DNA of 23,362 nt from an uncultured Oscillospiraceae bacterium (GTDB lineage Bacteria > Bacillota > Clostridia > Oscillospirales > Oscillospiraceae): NCBI GenBank assembly GCA_910588455.1, contig CAJUPG010000003.1, positions 1 to 23,362 of the forward strand, read 5' to 3'. Below, piece by piece: positions 7,905 through 14,588 of the stretch. Made by a program: the position numbers and the translations under genes. Numbering within the stretch: the stretch's first letter is position 1; each line of letters opens with the position of its first letter. The notes below the pieces were generated by a model. The model had not been told where the DNA came from and made no database searches. It was given only the letters and a program-made list of their open reading frames with translations.

Positions 7905-8762
7905 ATGCCTTACACCCACGCCGACCGGGCCAACGTGCTCACCGAGGCCCTGCCCTATATCCAGCGGTATAACGGCAAAACCATCGTCATCAAGTGCGAC
8001 AGCAGCGTGATGAACGACAAAGCCCTGAAGAACGCGGTGGTCTCTGATCTGGTACTGCTCCATCTGGTGGGAGTGCGGGTTGTGGTGGTCCACGGCGGTA
8101 AGACGGAGATTGACGGAATGCTGGCCTCCATGGGCAAGACCCCCACATATGAAAACGGCGTACGGGTGACCACGCCGGAGGTGATGGACGTGGTCCAGCA
8201 GGTGCTGTGCGGCAAGGTGAACAAGGACCTTGTGGCCACCATCAGCCGCACCGGCAGCCTGTGCGTGGGCCTGTGCGGCATAGACGGCGCGCTGTTCCAG
8301 GCCAAGCAGCTGGACCCGGCCCTGGGCCTGGTGGGCAAGCTCACCAAGGTGGACCCGGTGCTGGTTCAGGACGCTCTGGACGCGGGCTATATCCCCGTGA
8401 TTGCCAGCGTGGCCCAGGGGACTGACCAGGAAACTCCATACAATGTAAGCGCCGACACCGCCGCCTCCAAGCTGGCAGTGGCCCTGGGGGCGGAGCGCCT
8501 GCTGCTGCTCACCAGCCAGCGGGGCATTCTCGCCAAGCCCGGAGACGAGAGCAGCCTGATTCCGGAGCTCCAGCTCTCCCAGGTCCCGGCTCTGGTGAAG
8601 GACGGGGTAATTTCCGGGGAAATGGTCGCCCGGGTGAACTGCTGCATAGAGGCAGTCCGGTCCGGGGTGAAGTCGTCCACGGTGCTGGACGGCACCATTC
8701 CCCACGCCATTTTGCTGGAGCTGTTGTCCGATGCGGGAATTGGCACCATGCTGAAGAATTAA
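7905..8762 (+). CDS. argB: Acetylglutamate kinase homologue with degenerate active-site motifs
   Basis: This 285-residue amino-acid-kinase-fold protein aligns along its whole length with ArgB, which phosphorylates N-acetylglutamate. GVRVT (R87), D184 in NVSADTAA, and the C-terminal DGTIPHAILLE and GTM segments are conserved. Several key positions are not. The first glycine loop is K30-C-D-S-S in place of KCGGS or KYGGN. The HGGG substrate loop reads HGGK (63-66). The second Asn of NVNAD is Ser182. The TDV/TDVxG nucleotide loop reads TSQRG. The GGMIPK lysine (E. coli K217) is Arg243 in GEMVAR. The frame is open, and GGGAGGA precedes the ATG by seven bases. Activity is therefore doubtful; it may be an inactive or regulatory variant, or an active enzyme with altered chemistry. 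Confidence 0.85.
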   Translation: MPYTHADRANVLTEALPYIQRYNGKTIVIKCDSSVMNDKALKNAVVSDLVLLHLVGVRVVVVHGGKTEIDGMLASMGKTPTYENGVRVTTPEVMDVVQQVLCGKVNKDLVATISRTGSLCVGLCGIDGALFQAKQLDPALGLVGKLTKVDPVLVQDALDAGYIPVIASVAQGTDQETPYNVSADTAASKLAVALGAERLLLLTSQRGILAKPGDESSLIPELQLSQVPALVKDGVISGEMVARVNCCIEAVRSGVKSSTVLDGTIPHAILLELLSDAGIGTMLKN

Positions 8763-8777
8763 AAGATGGAGGGCGTT

Positions 8778-9707
8778 ATGAAAAAGGACCTTCTGAAGCT
8801 GCTGGACCTGTCCAAAGAGGAAATTGTGGAAATTTTGAACACGGCGGACCAGCTGAAATACGAGACCAAGCACAACATCCACAAGGACTACCTCAAGGGC
8901 AAAACCCTGGCAATGATCTTTGAGAAAAATTCCACCCGGACCCGGGTGTCCTTTGAAACGGGGATGTATCAGCTGGGGGGCCACGCCCTGTTCCTGTCCG
9001 GCAAGGAGAGCCAGATTGGCCGGGGCGAGCCGGTGGAGGACACCGCCCGGGTTCTGGACCGGTATTGCAGCGGCATTATGATCCGCACCTTCGCCCAGGA
9101 GGAGGTGGAGACCCTGGCCCGGTACACCAAGATCCCAGTGATCAACGGCCTGACGGATTTCTGCCACCCCTGCCAGGTCCTGGCGGACCTGATGACCATC
9201 CGGGAGCACAAGACCCGGCTGGAGGGCCTGAAAATGGCCTACATCGGGGACGGCAATAACATGGCCAACTCCCTGATTGTAGGCGGGTTGAAGTGCGGGA
9301 TGTCCGTGGCGGCGGCCTGTCCGGAGGGCTACGACCCGGACCCGAAGGTGCTGGAGTTTACCAAAAGCGATCCGGCCTTTGACTTCCAGCTCTGCCGCAC
9401 CCCCCAGGAGGCGGCAAAACACGCCGACGTGCTGCTCACCGACGTGTGGGCGTCCATGGGCCAGGAGGAGGAGAAGGCCGTCCGGGTAAAGGCGTTTACA
9501 GGCTTCCAGATCAATCAGGAGCTGCTGGATTTGGCGAACTCGGGCTGTATGGTTCAGCACTGCCTGCCCGCCCACCGGGGGGAGGAAATCACAGCGGATG
9601 TGTTCGAGAGCCACGCCACCGAGATTTTCGACGAGGCGGAAAACCGGCTGCATGCCCAGAAGGCGGTTATGTACCTGCTGATGCGGGGCGGCAAAGAGGA
9701 ATCCTGA
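8778..9707 (+). CDS. argF: Ornithine carbamoyltransferase
   Basis: The 309-residue enzyme makes citrulline from ornithine and carbamoyl phosphate. The carbamoyl-phosphate motifs STRTR (residues 52-56) and HPCQ (130-133), the ornithine loop SMG (226-228) and the catalytic-cysteine motif HCLP (261-264) are all present. I choose the ATG at 8778, because GGAGGG at 8768-8773 is its ribosome binding site. An ATG at 8766 would add MEGV and swallow that site. It is the last gene of the arginine operon and is followed by a terminator. An arginine-catabolic OTC (arcB) would look alike, but the biosynthetic neighbours favour argF. Confidence 0.96.
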   Translation: MKKDLLKLLDLSKEEIVEILNTADQLKYETKHNIHKDYLKGKTLAMIFEKNSTRTRVSFETGMYQLGGHALFLSGKESQIGRGEPVEDTARVLDRYCSGIMIRTFAQEEVETLARYTKIPVINGLTDFCHPCQVLADLMTIREHKTRLEGLKMAYIGDGNNMANSLIVGGLKCGMSVAAACPEGYDPDPKVLEFTKSDPAFDFQLCRTPQEAAKHADVLLTDVWASMGQEEEKAVRVKAFTGFQINQELLDLANSGCMVQHCLPAHRGEEITADVFESHATEIFDEAENRLHAQKAVMYLLMRGGKEES

Positions 9708-9713
9708 ACTGGA

Positions 9714-9745
9714 AAAACGGGGAACTGCCGGCAGTTCCCCGTTTT
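9714..9745 (+). terminator. Terminator after the arginine operon
   Basis: This is a perfect 32-base palindrome. AAAACGGGGAACTGCC (9714-9729) is followed directly by its reverse complement (9730-9745), giving a 14-bp stem with a CCGG loop that ends in four T. It starts seven bases after the argF stop. Being symmetric, it could act on both strands. Confidence 0.87.
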
Positions 9746-9790
9746 CCGCTTCTATCCCAATAAAACAGCAAACAGTAAGGAGATTTTGCG

Positions 9791-10555
9791 ATGAAGCTGC
9801 ATACCATCAATCAGCCTCTGCTGGAGGGCTGTGTGGATTCCTACGCCTCCGCTATGGCGGCGTTCCGGGGCGGCGCGGACCGGCTGGAACTGTGCGCCAA
9901 CCTGTCCATCGGCGGCACCACGCCCTCCGCCGGCCTGTTCTGTCTGGTCCGCCGGGACTGCACCATCCCCATCCACGTGCTGATCCGCCCCCGGTTCGGG
10001 GATTTCCTCTATACAAAAGAGGAACTGGAGGAGATGCGAGACGAGATTGCCGTCTTCCGGAACCTGGGGGCCGACGGCGTAGTGACCGGCGTACTGACCC
10101 CCCAGGGGGAGCTGGACCTGGACCATATGCGCCCCTTGATGGACTCCGCCGAGAAGATGCACGTCACCCTCCACCGGGCCTTTGATATGGCCCGGGACCC
10201 TTACGAGACCCTGGAAGCGGCCATTGGGCTGGGCTGCCGGACAATTTTGACCTCCGGGCAGGCCTCCAGCGCCCCGGCGGGCAAGGCGGTGCTCCAAAAG
10301 CTCTTCCATCAAGCTGCGGGACGGATCGACGTCATGGCCGGGGCCGGCGTGAAGAAAGAGAACATCCTGGAGCTCTTTCAGGAGACGGGCATCCGGGTGT
10401 TCCACACCTCCGCCCGGCGGGGAGCCCTGGACAGCGGGATGCAGTACCGGAAGAGCACGGTTTCTATGGGCCTGCCCTCTCTGTCGGAGTACGAGATCTG
10501 GCGCACCGACGAGGAGGAGGTCCGCGCTTGCGCCCGGATTGTCCATGGATTATAA
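9791..10555 (+). CDS. cutC: CutC-family protein (copper homeostasis protein CutC)
   Basis: The 254-residue protein is recognisable as CutC (PF03932, TIM barrel): the N-terminal EGCVDSYASAMAAFRGGADRLELC, then the LIRPRFGDFLYT segment, VTLHRAFDM and VMAGAGVKKENI. Length is typical. CutC was linked genetically to copper tolerance in E. coli, but its biochemical role remains unclear, so the name is a family label. AAGGAG lies nine bases upstream of the ATG. It sits between the arginine terminator and the convergent flagellin-like gene. Its TAA stop overlaps that gene's stop in the palindrome TTATAA, with no terminator between them. Confidence 0.92.
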   Translation: MKLHTINQPLLEGCVDSYASAMAAFRGGADRLELCANLSIGGTTPSAGLFCLVRRDCTIPIHVLIRPRFGDFLYTKEELEEMRDEIAVFRNLGADGVVTGVLTPQGELDLDHMRPLMDSAEKMHVTLHRAFDMARDPYETLEAAIGLGCRTILTSGQASSAPAGKAVLQKLFHQAAGRIDVMAGAGVKKENILELFQETGIRVFHTSARRGALDSGMQYRKSTVSMGLPSLSEYEIWRTDEEEVRACARIVHGL

Positions 10556-13045
10556 GCTTTTCTTCCACAGCATCGCCTGCACGTCCTGGGGCGAAATGCC
10601 TTTTGCCTCTTTTCCCGCAGTTCCGGCCATCGCCGCATCCCGCACCAGCCCCTCCCGACGCAGCTTCCCCGGCCCCGGCTCCAGCCGGTTTCCCCGGGCA
10701 TGGTAGGCCTTCTGAATCTGGGATACCCAGCGGCAGTCCGCCTCCAGAATGGTCCGGGCGGCCCGGGCGCAGGCCTGGGTGGACACATTCAGCTGATCCA
10801 ACTGCAAGACCCGGGAGGACAGACAGAACTGGGGCCAGGTTACAGTGTCCTTCCCCATCTCCATGGTGAGAATGTCGCTCTGGGCCCCCTGGGCCCCCAC
10901 GCCGATGGTGGCGTCCAGCGTACCGGCGGGGTCCTCCCCCGCTTCCGGCCGGTCCGCGCAGTCAATGCGCAGGGAGGTGCCGTCCCCCAAAGATATCCCC
11001 GCACAGCCCGCGCCGCTCTCAAACAGATTGTCCGTACCGTTTTGCAGCAGCAGGGTCACATCGTTCCCCCGGCCCAGCCGGAAGGCTCTTCCGGAGGATA
11101 CCCGGCAGACCACCCCGTCCAGGGCCAGCTCCACCGCCCCGATCCCGTCAGCCAGCGCAATTCTTCCGCTGAAGGCCTCCTTCCGGGCGTCCACCCCCGT
11201 ACCACCGGCGATGGCCGTCACCTGAGCCGACAAAATATGCAGGGTATGGGACGCTTCGTCATAAATCCAGTCCCGCCCCGGCTCGCCGCCAGTGACCGTA
11301 AAGGGATTTGGATACATGGAGATCTCCTGAAATTCTCGGGTGTACTGATTCCAGCGCAGGTAGGTATACCGGGTCATCGGCTGGCCGGACGCATCCTTCC
11401 CCCGGATCACCACCGTATGAATGGGATACCCATGGGAGGCGTCCCCCTTGTCCAGCCACAGCCGCACCGGGTCCGGAACCGCCCCTCCCAAAAGCGCCGT
11501 TCTGCTCTGCTGTCCATTCACCTCCAGGGCGGTGATACCGCTCCAACCCGGCAGCATGGTTTTCCACAGCAGATCAAAGGGCTCCAGCGGCTTTCCGTCA
11601 GAGCGGCTCACCTGGGCGGACAGCGCCGCCAGAGACGCGGCCCCCTCCAGCAGCACAGGGATTTCCAGCCTGCCGGGCGCGGCTTCCTTTTCTCCCATAA
11701 CCAGCATCGCGCCCCCCGCGATGCAAAGGCGGTTGGAGCCGGCGGCCTGAAGCTTCCCCAGTTTCAGCAGTCCATCTCCGTCCAGGGTGAGCGCCGACCC
11801 TTCCCGCAGCTGAATTTGCAGGACTGTGTTTGCTCCCCCGCTGAACAGCCGTCCCGCCGGGCCCTCCACAATCAGCCGGGCGATTTTCATATTCTCCACC
11901 GTCACCGTCCCGGAGCCGGTGAGCCGCAGGGCAGCCGTCTCCCCCAGCCCGCTCCCCCGCAGGGCCACATCCTGGCCGCCGCGGATGGTCATCTCTCCGG
12001 TCTTGGCCTGGAAGGATACGCCGGACAGATCCCGCCCCGAGGCCCGAACGCTTCCAAACTGCCGGACCGCCTTCTCTCCCCGGGGCGTCTCAGCGGTCTG
12101 GGCCGCCGCCTGGTTTGCCAGAGGCGGCTCTTCTGCCTGGGCGGCGGGCCCTGTGCTCTGTCCTCCGGACAAAAGCCCCATGAGCAGCTGCAGGTTCATC
12201 CCCTCCAGCTCCGCCAGAATTCCCGCCGCCGAAAATCCAGGCAGCACAGGGCTCCCCTCTCCGGACAGCAGCAGCTTTGTGAGAAAGGCCTCCAGGCCCG
12301 GAGCCGTGCCCCCGGTAAACTGGCTCTGAAAATCCTCCAGTCCGGTAAAAGCCCCCTTGGTCAGCAGGGCAATGGCCTCATCCGGGGATAGCCCCTGGGC
12401 CACCTTCTCCAGCAGCAGCCGCAGGCCCTCCATCGCCCCCTCCGGGTCCTCCGGGCCGCTTCCGGAAATCACCGCCCCCAGATACAGCGCGGCCAGGTAT
12501 CCCGCGGCGGAATTGCTCTCCAGGGAGCTCTTGGCCAGGGCCGCCATCAACTCCTCACTGGAGGCGGTCGCATCCAGCCCCAACGCGCCGAGGATCTGGT
12601 CTGCCGTCATCGTCCCCTGGGCCATTCCTTTTACCAGCCAGTCCGGGAGCTTCTGCACACCCTCCGGGCCGTCTCCGTCATAAAACAGCTTGGTCTCTCC
12701 CCCGGCGCTGCGGATCATCCGGTCGATTCCCTCCCGCAGCTGCTCCAGCTCTTTTTGCAACGCTTCCCGGTCCGGCGCGCTCCCCTCAGCGGACTCCCGG
12801 GCCAGCTCCGCCATACGGCCCAGACTGTCCCGCACCTCCGCCAGCACGGCCTCTCCCATCTGGAAGGCTCTGCGGCTCTCCCCCGGCTGCTGCATCCGGG
12901 TCATCAGCTGGCGCAGGGTTTCCGATACGGTAACCACCGCCGGCCGCGCTGCCGCCGGGCCCTTTGTCCCGGTCCCCTTCTCTGTTTTTCCCTGATACTG
13001 CACCACAGGGAGTCCTAAATTTCTGCGGATCGCCAGCTCGCCCAT
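10550..13045 (-). CDS. Giant flagellin-like protein with helical and beta-solenoid-like insert
   Basis: The product is 831 residues with no signal peptide. Residues about 41-125 resemble the flagellin N-terminal D1 coiled coil: MGEAVLAEVRDSLGRMAELA, then ALQKELEQLREGIDRM and LFYDGD, like flagellin ALQKEVDQL..IDRI..LLDG. Residues about 714-829 resemble the flagellin C-terminus: IGVGAQGAQSDILTMEM, LDQLNVSTQ, a helix ending in GNRLE, then LVRDAAMA and VQAML. The usual N-terminal D0 helix and the AADDAAGLAI segment are absent. Between the ends are a helical domain (about 130-295), a low-complexity linker (296-325) and a glycine-rich repetitive beta region (about 330-710) resembling solenoid or carbohydrate-binding proteins. 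The start is the ATG at 13045, with AAGGAGG eight bases before it; an upstream ATG at 13069 would bury that site. A sigma-28-like promoter precedes it. Filament, cap or adhesin roles are all possible. Confidence 0.72.
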   Translation of the reverse strand: MGELAIRRNLGLPVVQYQGKTEKGTGTKGPAAARPAVVTVSETLRQLMTRMQQPGESRRAFQMGEAVLAEVRDSLGRMAELARESAEGSAPDREALQKELEQLREGIDRMIRSAGGETKLFYDGDGPEGVQKLPDWLVKGMAQGTMTADQILGALGLDATASSEELMAALAKSSLESNSAAGYLAALYLGAVISGSGPEDPEGAMEGLRLLLEKVAQGLSPDEAIALLTKGAFTGLEDFQSQFTGGTAPGLEAFLTKLLLSGEGSPVLPGFSAAGILAELEGMNLQLLMGLLSGGQSTGPAAQAEEPPLANQAAAQTAETPRGEKAVRQFGSVRASGRDLSGVSFQAKTGEMTIRGGQDVALRGSGLGETAALRLTGSGTVTVENMKIARLIVEGPAGRLFSGGANTVLQIQLREGSALTLDGDGLLKLGKLQAAGSNRLCIAGGAMLVMGEKEAAPGRLEIPVLLEGAASLAALSAQVSRSDGKPLEPFDLLWKTMLPGWSGITALEVNGQQSRTALLGGAVPDPVRLWLDKGDASHGYPIHTVVIRGKDASGQPMTRYTYLRWNQYTREFQEISMYPNPFTVTGGEPGRDWIYDEASHTLHILSAQVTAIAGGTGVDARKEAFSGRIALADGIGAVELALDGVVCRVSSGRAFRLGRGNDVTLLLQNGTDNLFESGAGCAGISLGDGTSLRIDCADRPEAGEDPAGTLDATIGVGAQGAQSDILTMEMGKDTVTWPQFCLSSRVLQLDQLNVSTQACARAARTILEADCRWVSQIQKAYHARGNRLEPGPGKLRREGLVRDAAMAGTAGKEAKGISPQDVQAMLWKKSL

Positions 13046-13090
13046 CTGCACTGCCTCCTTTTTTGCCATACGGCGGGTTTCTTGTTATAG

Positions 13091-13113
13091 TTATCGGCAC
13101 ATTACCCCAAAAA
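13091..13113 (-). promoter_or_regulatory. Sigma-28/SigD (FliA)-like promoter of the flagellin-like gene
   Basis: The minus strand reads GCCGATAA (13091-13098), an exact match to the flagellar sigma -10 consensus, 46 bases before the ATG at 13045. The -35 is poor: TATTTTTT ten bases upstream matches TAAAGTTT at five of eight positions and coincides with the T-tract of the upstream terminator. An alternative SigA -10, TATAAC, lies just downstream but has no good -35. Confidence 0.6.
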
Positions 13114-13161
13114 ATAAGGCCCGCCGGCCGGACGCGTCTCTTCGTCCAGCCGGCGGGCCTT
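13109..13161 (-). terminator. Terminator of the tail-fibre/lysis cassette
   Basis: The 13-bp stem AAGGCCCGCCGGC (13116-13128) / GCCGGCGGGCCTT (13149-13161) contains an inner GGACG/CGTCC stem. On the minus strand it is followed by ATTTTTT (13109-13115). It separates the endolysin gene from the flagellin-like gene. Confidence 0.92.
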
Positions 13162-13166
13162 GGCTT

Positions 13167-13826
13167 TTATTTGGCGGCGTTCATAATCATGGTTGCCACC
13201 ATCTCCTTGGTGGCGAAGCTCTGAGGGGCGGTCCCGTCGGTAATCCCGTCCTTCTTTGCCTGATCCATGAACCCCTGCGCCCAGGAGGACGCCGGTTTTT
13301 TCGCCTGCCGTGTCAGCCAATCCTGCATCATTCCATCAAATTCAACCTGTGTCATGGTTTCCTCCCTGTAAGCGGGGCGGTAAGCCCCGACGATATATTT
13401 TTTGTCCCGTTTCCGCCGCATCACAGCGCCGCCGTTGGCCTCACTGCTGGGCGCGGTATTGCCGTCTACGGTGATTATCTGCCGCCCGTCCCAGCTCTCG
13501 CAGATACCCACATGCTGGGCGTTTTTCTTGCCGTTGAAATTGAAAAAGATAATATCCCCCGGCCGGTAATCTCCCGATACCGCCTGTCCCCGGTGGTAGG
13601 ACTCCAGCGTGGGGCAGTACGCGGTCTTTTTTCCGCCGTAATACAGCTGGGCCGCCCCCGCCTGCTGGAACACCCACCAGATAAACACCGCGCACCAGGC
13701 GTACCCTCCGCCGGAGACCGTCCGGTCATAGTATGCGGTATTAAACTTCACATTGTTGGAATTGGGCGGCTGCTCCTTGATTCCAATCTGGGACCGGGCG
13801 ATCTCCAAAATTTTTTCTGCCGTCAT
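13167..13826 (-). CDS. CHAP-domain endolysin (phage-type peptidoglycan hydrolase)
   Basis: The 219-residue protein has an N-terminal CHAP/NlpC-P60-like cysteine peptidase domain (about residues 1-152). Its likely catalytic residues are C45 in YAWCAVFIWW, H105 in NAQHVGI and N123 in VDGN. The short C-terminal region (about 160-219) contains WAQGFMDQAKKDGITDGT and ends in EMVATMIMNAA, which resembles one S-layer-homology-type wall-anchoring repeat. There is no signal peptide, so export would need the adjoining holin-like proteins, as for phage lysins. Its start overlaps the holin stop by four bases. It is the last gene of the cassette, followed by a strong terminator. Confidence 0.88.
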   Translation of the reverse strand: MTAEKILEIARSQIGIKEQPPNSNNVKFNTAYYDRTVSGGGYAWCAVFIWWVFQQAGAAQLYYGGKKTAYCPTLESYHRGQAVSGDYRPGDIIFFNFNGKKNAQHVGICESWDGRQIITVDGNTAPSSEANGGAVMRRKRDKKYIVGAYRPAYREETMTQVEFDGMMQDWLTRQAKKPASSWAQGFMDQAKKDGITDGTAPQSFATKEMVATMIMNAAK

Positions 13827-14125
13827 GCTGCCTCCAATTCCCGGTGCAGCTTCAGCACTGCCGCCTCAATGGCGTTGTCCACCTCAGTTTTGGACACGTC
13901 GTAGCCCTTTTCGTGCAAAAACTTCAGCACATACTCTTTGCGCTGCTCCCCCTCCAGCTGGTGATAGAGCTGCTGGGCCGCCGCCACAGCGATTTCCACC
14001 CACCGGAGCATCTCTTCCCTGTCATGGGCCGTGGTTTTCCGACGGATCCACGGAATCAAAAAAGCAGTGATCAGCGCGGCGGCCAGAGCGATTGCCGCAT
14101 TGATCACCGGGGTCAGATCAATCAT
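13823..14125 (-). CDS. Phage holin, LL-H type
   Basis: The 100-residue protein has one N-terminal membrane segment (about residues 5-27, rich in Ala/Ile/Leu), a basic turn (RRK), then a soluble amphipathic helical region (about 35-98). This shape, with the WVEIAVAAAQQLY and FLHEKGYDVS segments, fits the LL-H holin family. Holins accumulate in the membrane and release or activate endolysins. It has GGAGGGG upstream, overlaps the preceding membrane-protein gene by eight bases and the endolysin gene by four, and so forms a lysis pair with the latter. Confidence 0.8.
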   Translation of the reverse strand: MIDLTPVINAAIALAAALITAFLIPWIRRKTTAHDREEMLRWVEIAVAAAQQLYHQLEGEQRKEYVLKFLHEKGYDVSKTEVDNAIEAAVLKLHRELEAA

Positions 14126-14321
14126 CTGAGTCCCCTCCTTTCAAAATTTTGCTGATTTTAATGCCCGCCAGCAGCAGAGCTTCCACCCCACCGGCCCCCA
14201 GGGTATATTGAATCAGCGTATCCGGTACTGCGCCCTTGATGCAGAAAATTGCCGTCATCGCCGCGATAAAGGCCAGGGCGAACAGCCCCAGGGCCGCCAA
14301 AATCCAATCGGATGCTTTCAT
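14118..14321 (-). CDS. Small two-segment membrane protein (phage-associated, possible second holin)
   Basis: The 67-residue protein has two membrane segments (about residues 6-28 and 36-56), a glycine-rich turn in the second, and a short charged tail (KISKILKGGDSDD). I do not recognise a named family with confidence. Size, topology and position between an XhlA-like protein and a holin make a holin or antiholin role reasonable. It is preceded by GGAGGCGGGG, and its ATG overlaps the upstream stop as ATGA. Confidence 0.7.
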   Translation of the reverse strand: MKASDWILAALGLFALAFIAAMTAIFCIKGAVPDTLIQYTLGAGGVEALLLAGIKISKILKGGDSDD

Positions 14322-14563
14322 GGCTTCCCCGCCTCCTCCAGATCGCTGATCCGATGGTTTGCCACCCGGAGCTTCTCCTCCTGAAGCTCCGTCCGCTCCT
14401 CCAACTTATAAGTACGCTCTATCAGATTGTTGTGTGCCTGTACCCGTTTCTCCAGCTGTTCCAACCGGTACTGGGTCAGCCGGGAGGAGATCAAAATTCC
14501 CCCAAAAGCCCCCGCGCCGGAGCCGGCCAGCCCGATCAGGGCCACAAGAACCGCCTCGTTCAA
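14318..14563 (-). CDS. XhlA-like membrane-anchored coiled-coil protein of the lysis module
   Basis: The 81-residue protein has an N-terminal membrane segment (about residues 3-25, Gly/Ala-rich) followed by a coiled coil (about 27-78; LEQLEKRVQAHNNLIERTY and EERTELQEEKLRV). This resembles XhlA-type hemolysin/holin accessory proteins of Gram-positive prophages. I start at the TTG at 14561-14563 because GGGAGG lies seven bases upstream. A longer ATG frame from 14686 would overlap the preceding gene by about 100 bases and adds low-complexity sequence, so I reject it. It follows the tail-protein stop by 25 bases. Confidence 0.72.
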   Translation of the reverse strand: MNEAVLVALIGLAGSGAGAFGGILISSRLTQYRLEQLEKRVQAHNNLIERTYKLEERTELQEEKLRVANHRISDLEEAGKP

Positions 14564-14588
14564 CCTGCTTCCTCCCTTCTCCGCTTCT

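Noticed and set aside
7878..9653. 591-codon minus-strand open frame opposite argB and argF
   Set aside because: His/Gly/Gln/Leu-rich composition without motifs, antisense to two recognised enzymes. A GC-rich shadow frame.
10700..12391. 563-codon plus-strand open frame opposite the flagellin-like gene
   Set aside because: Arg/Pro/Gly/Gln-rich with no domain pattern and no good ribosome binding site. The minus strand has a strong ribosome binding site, a promoter match and flagellin-like ends.
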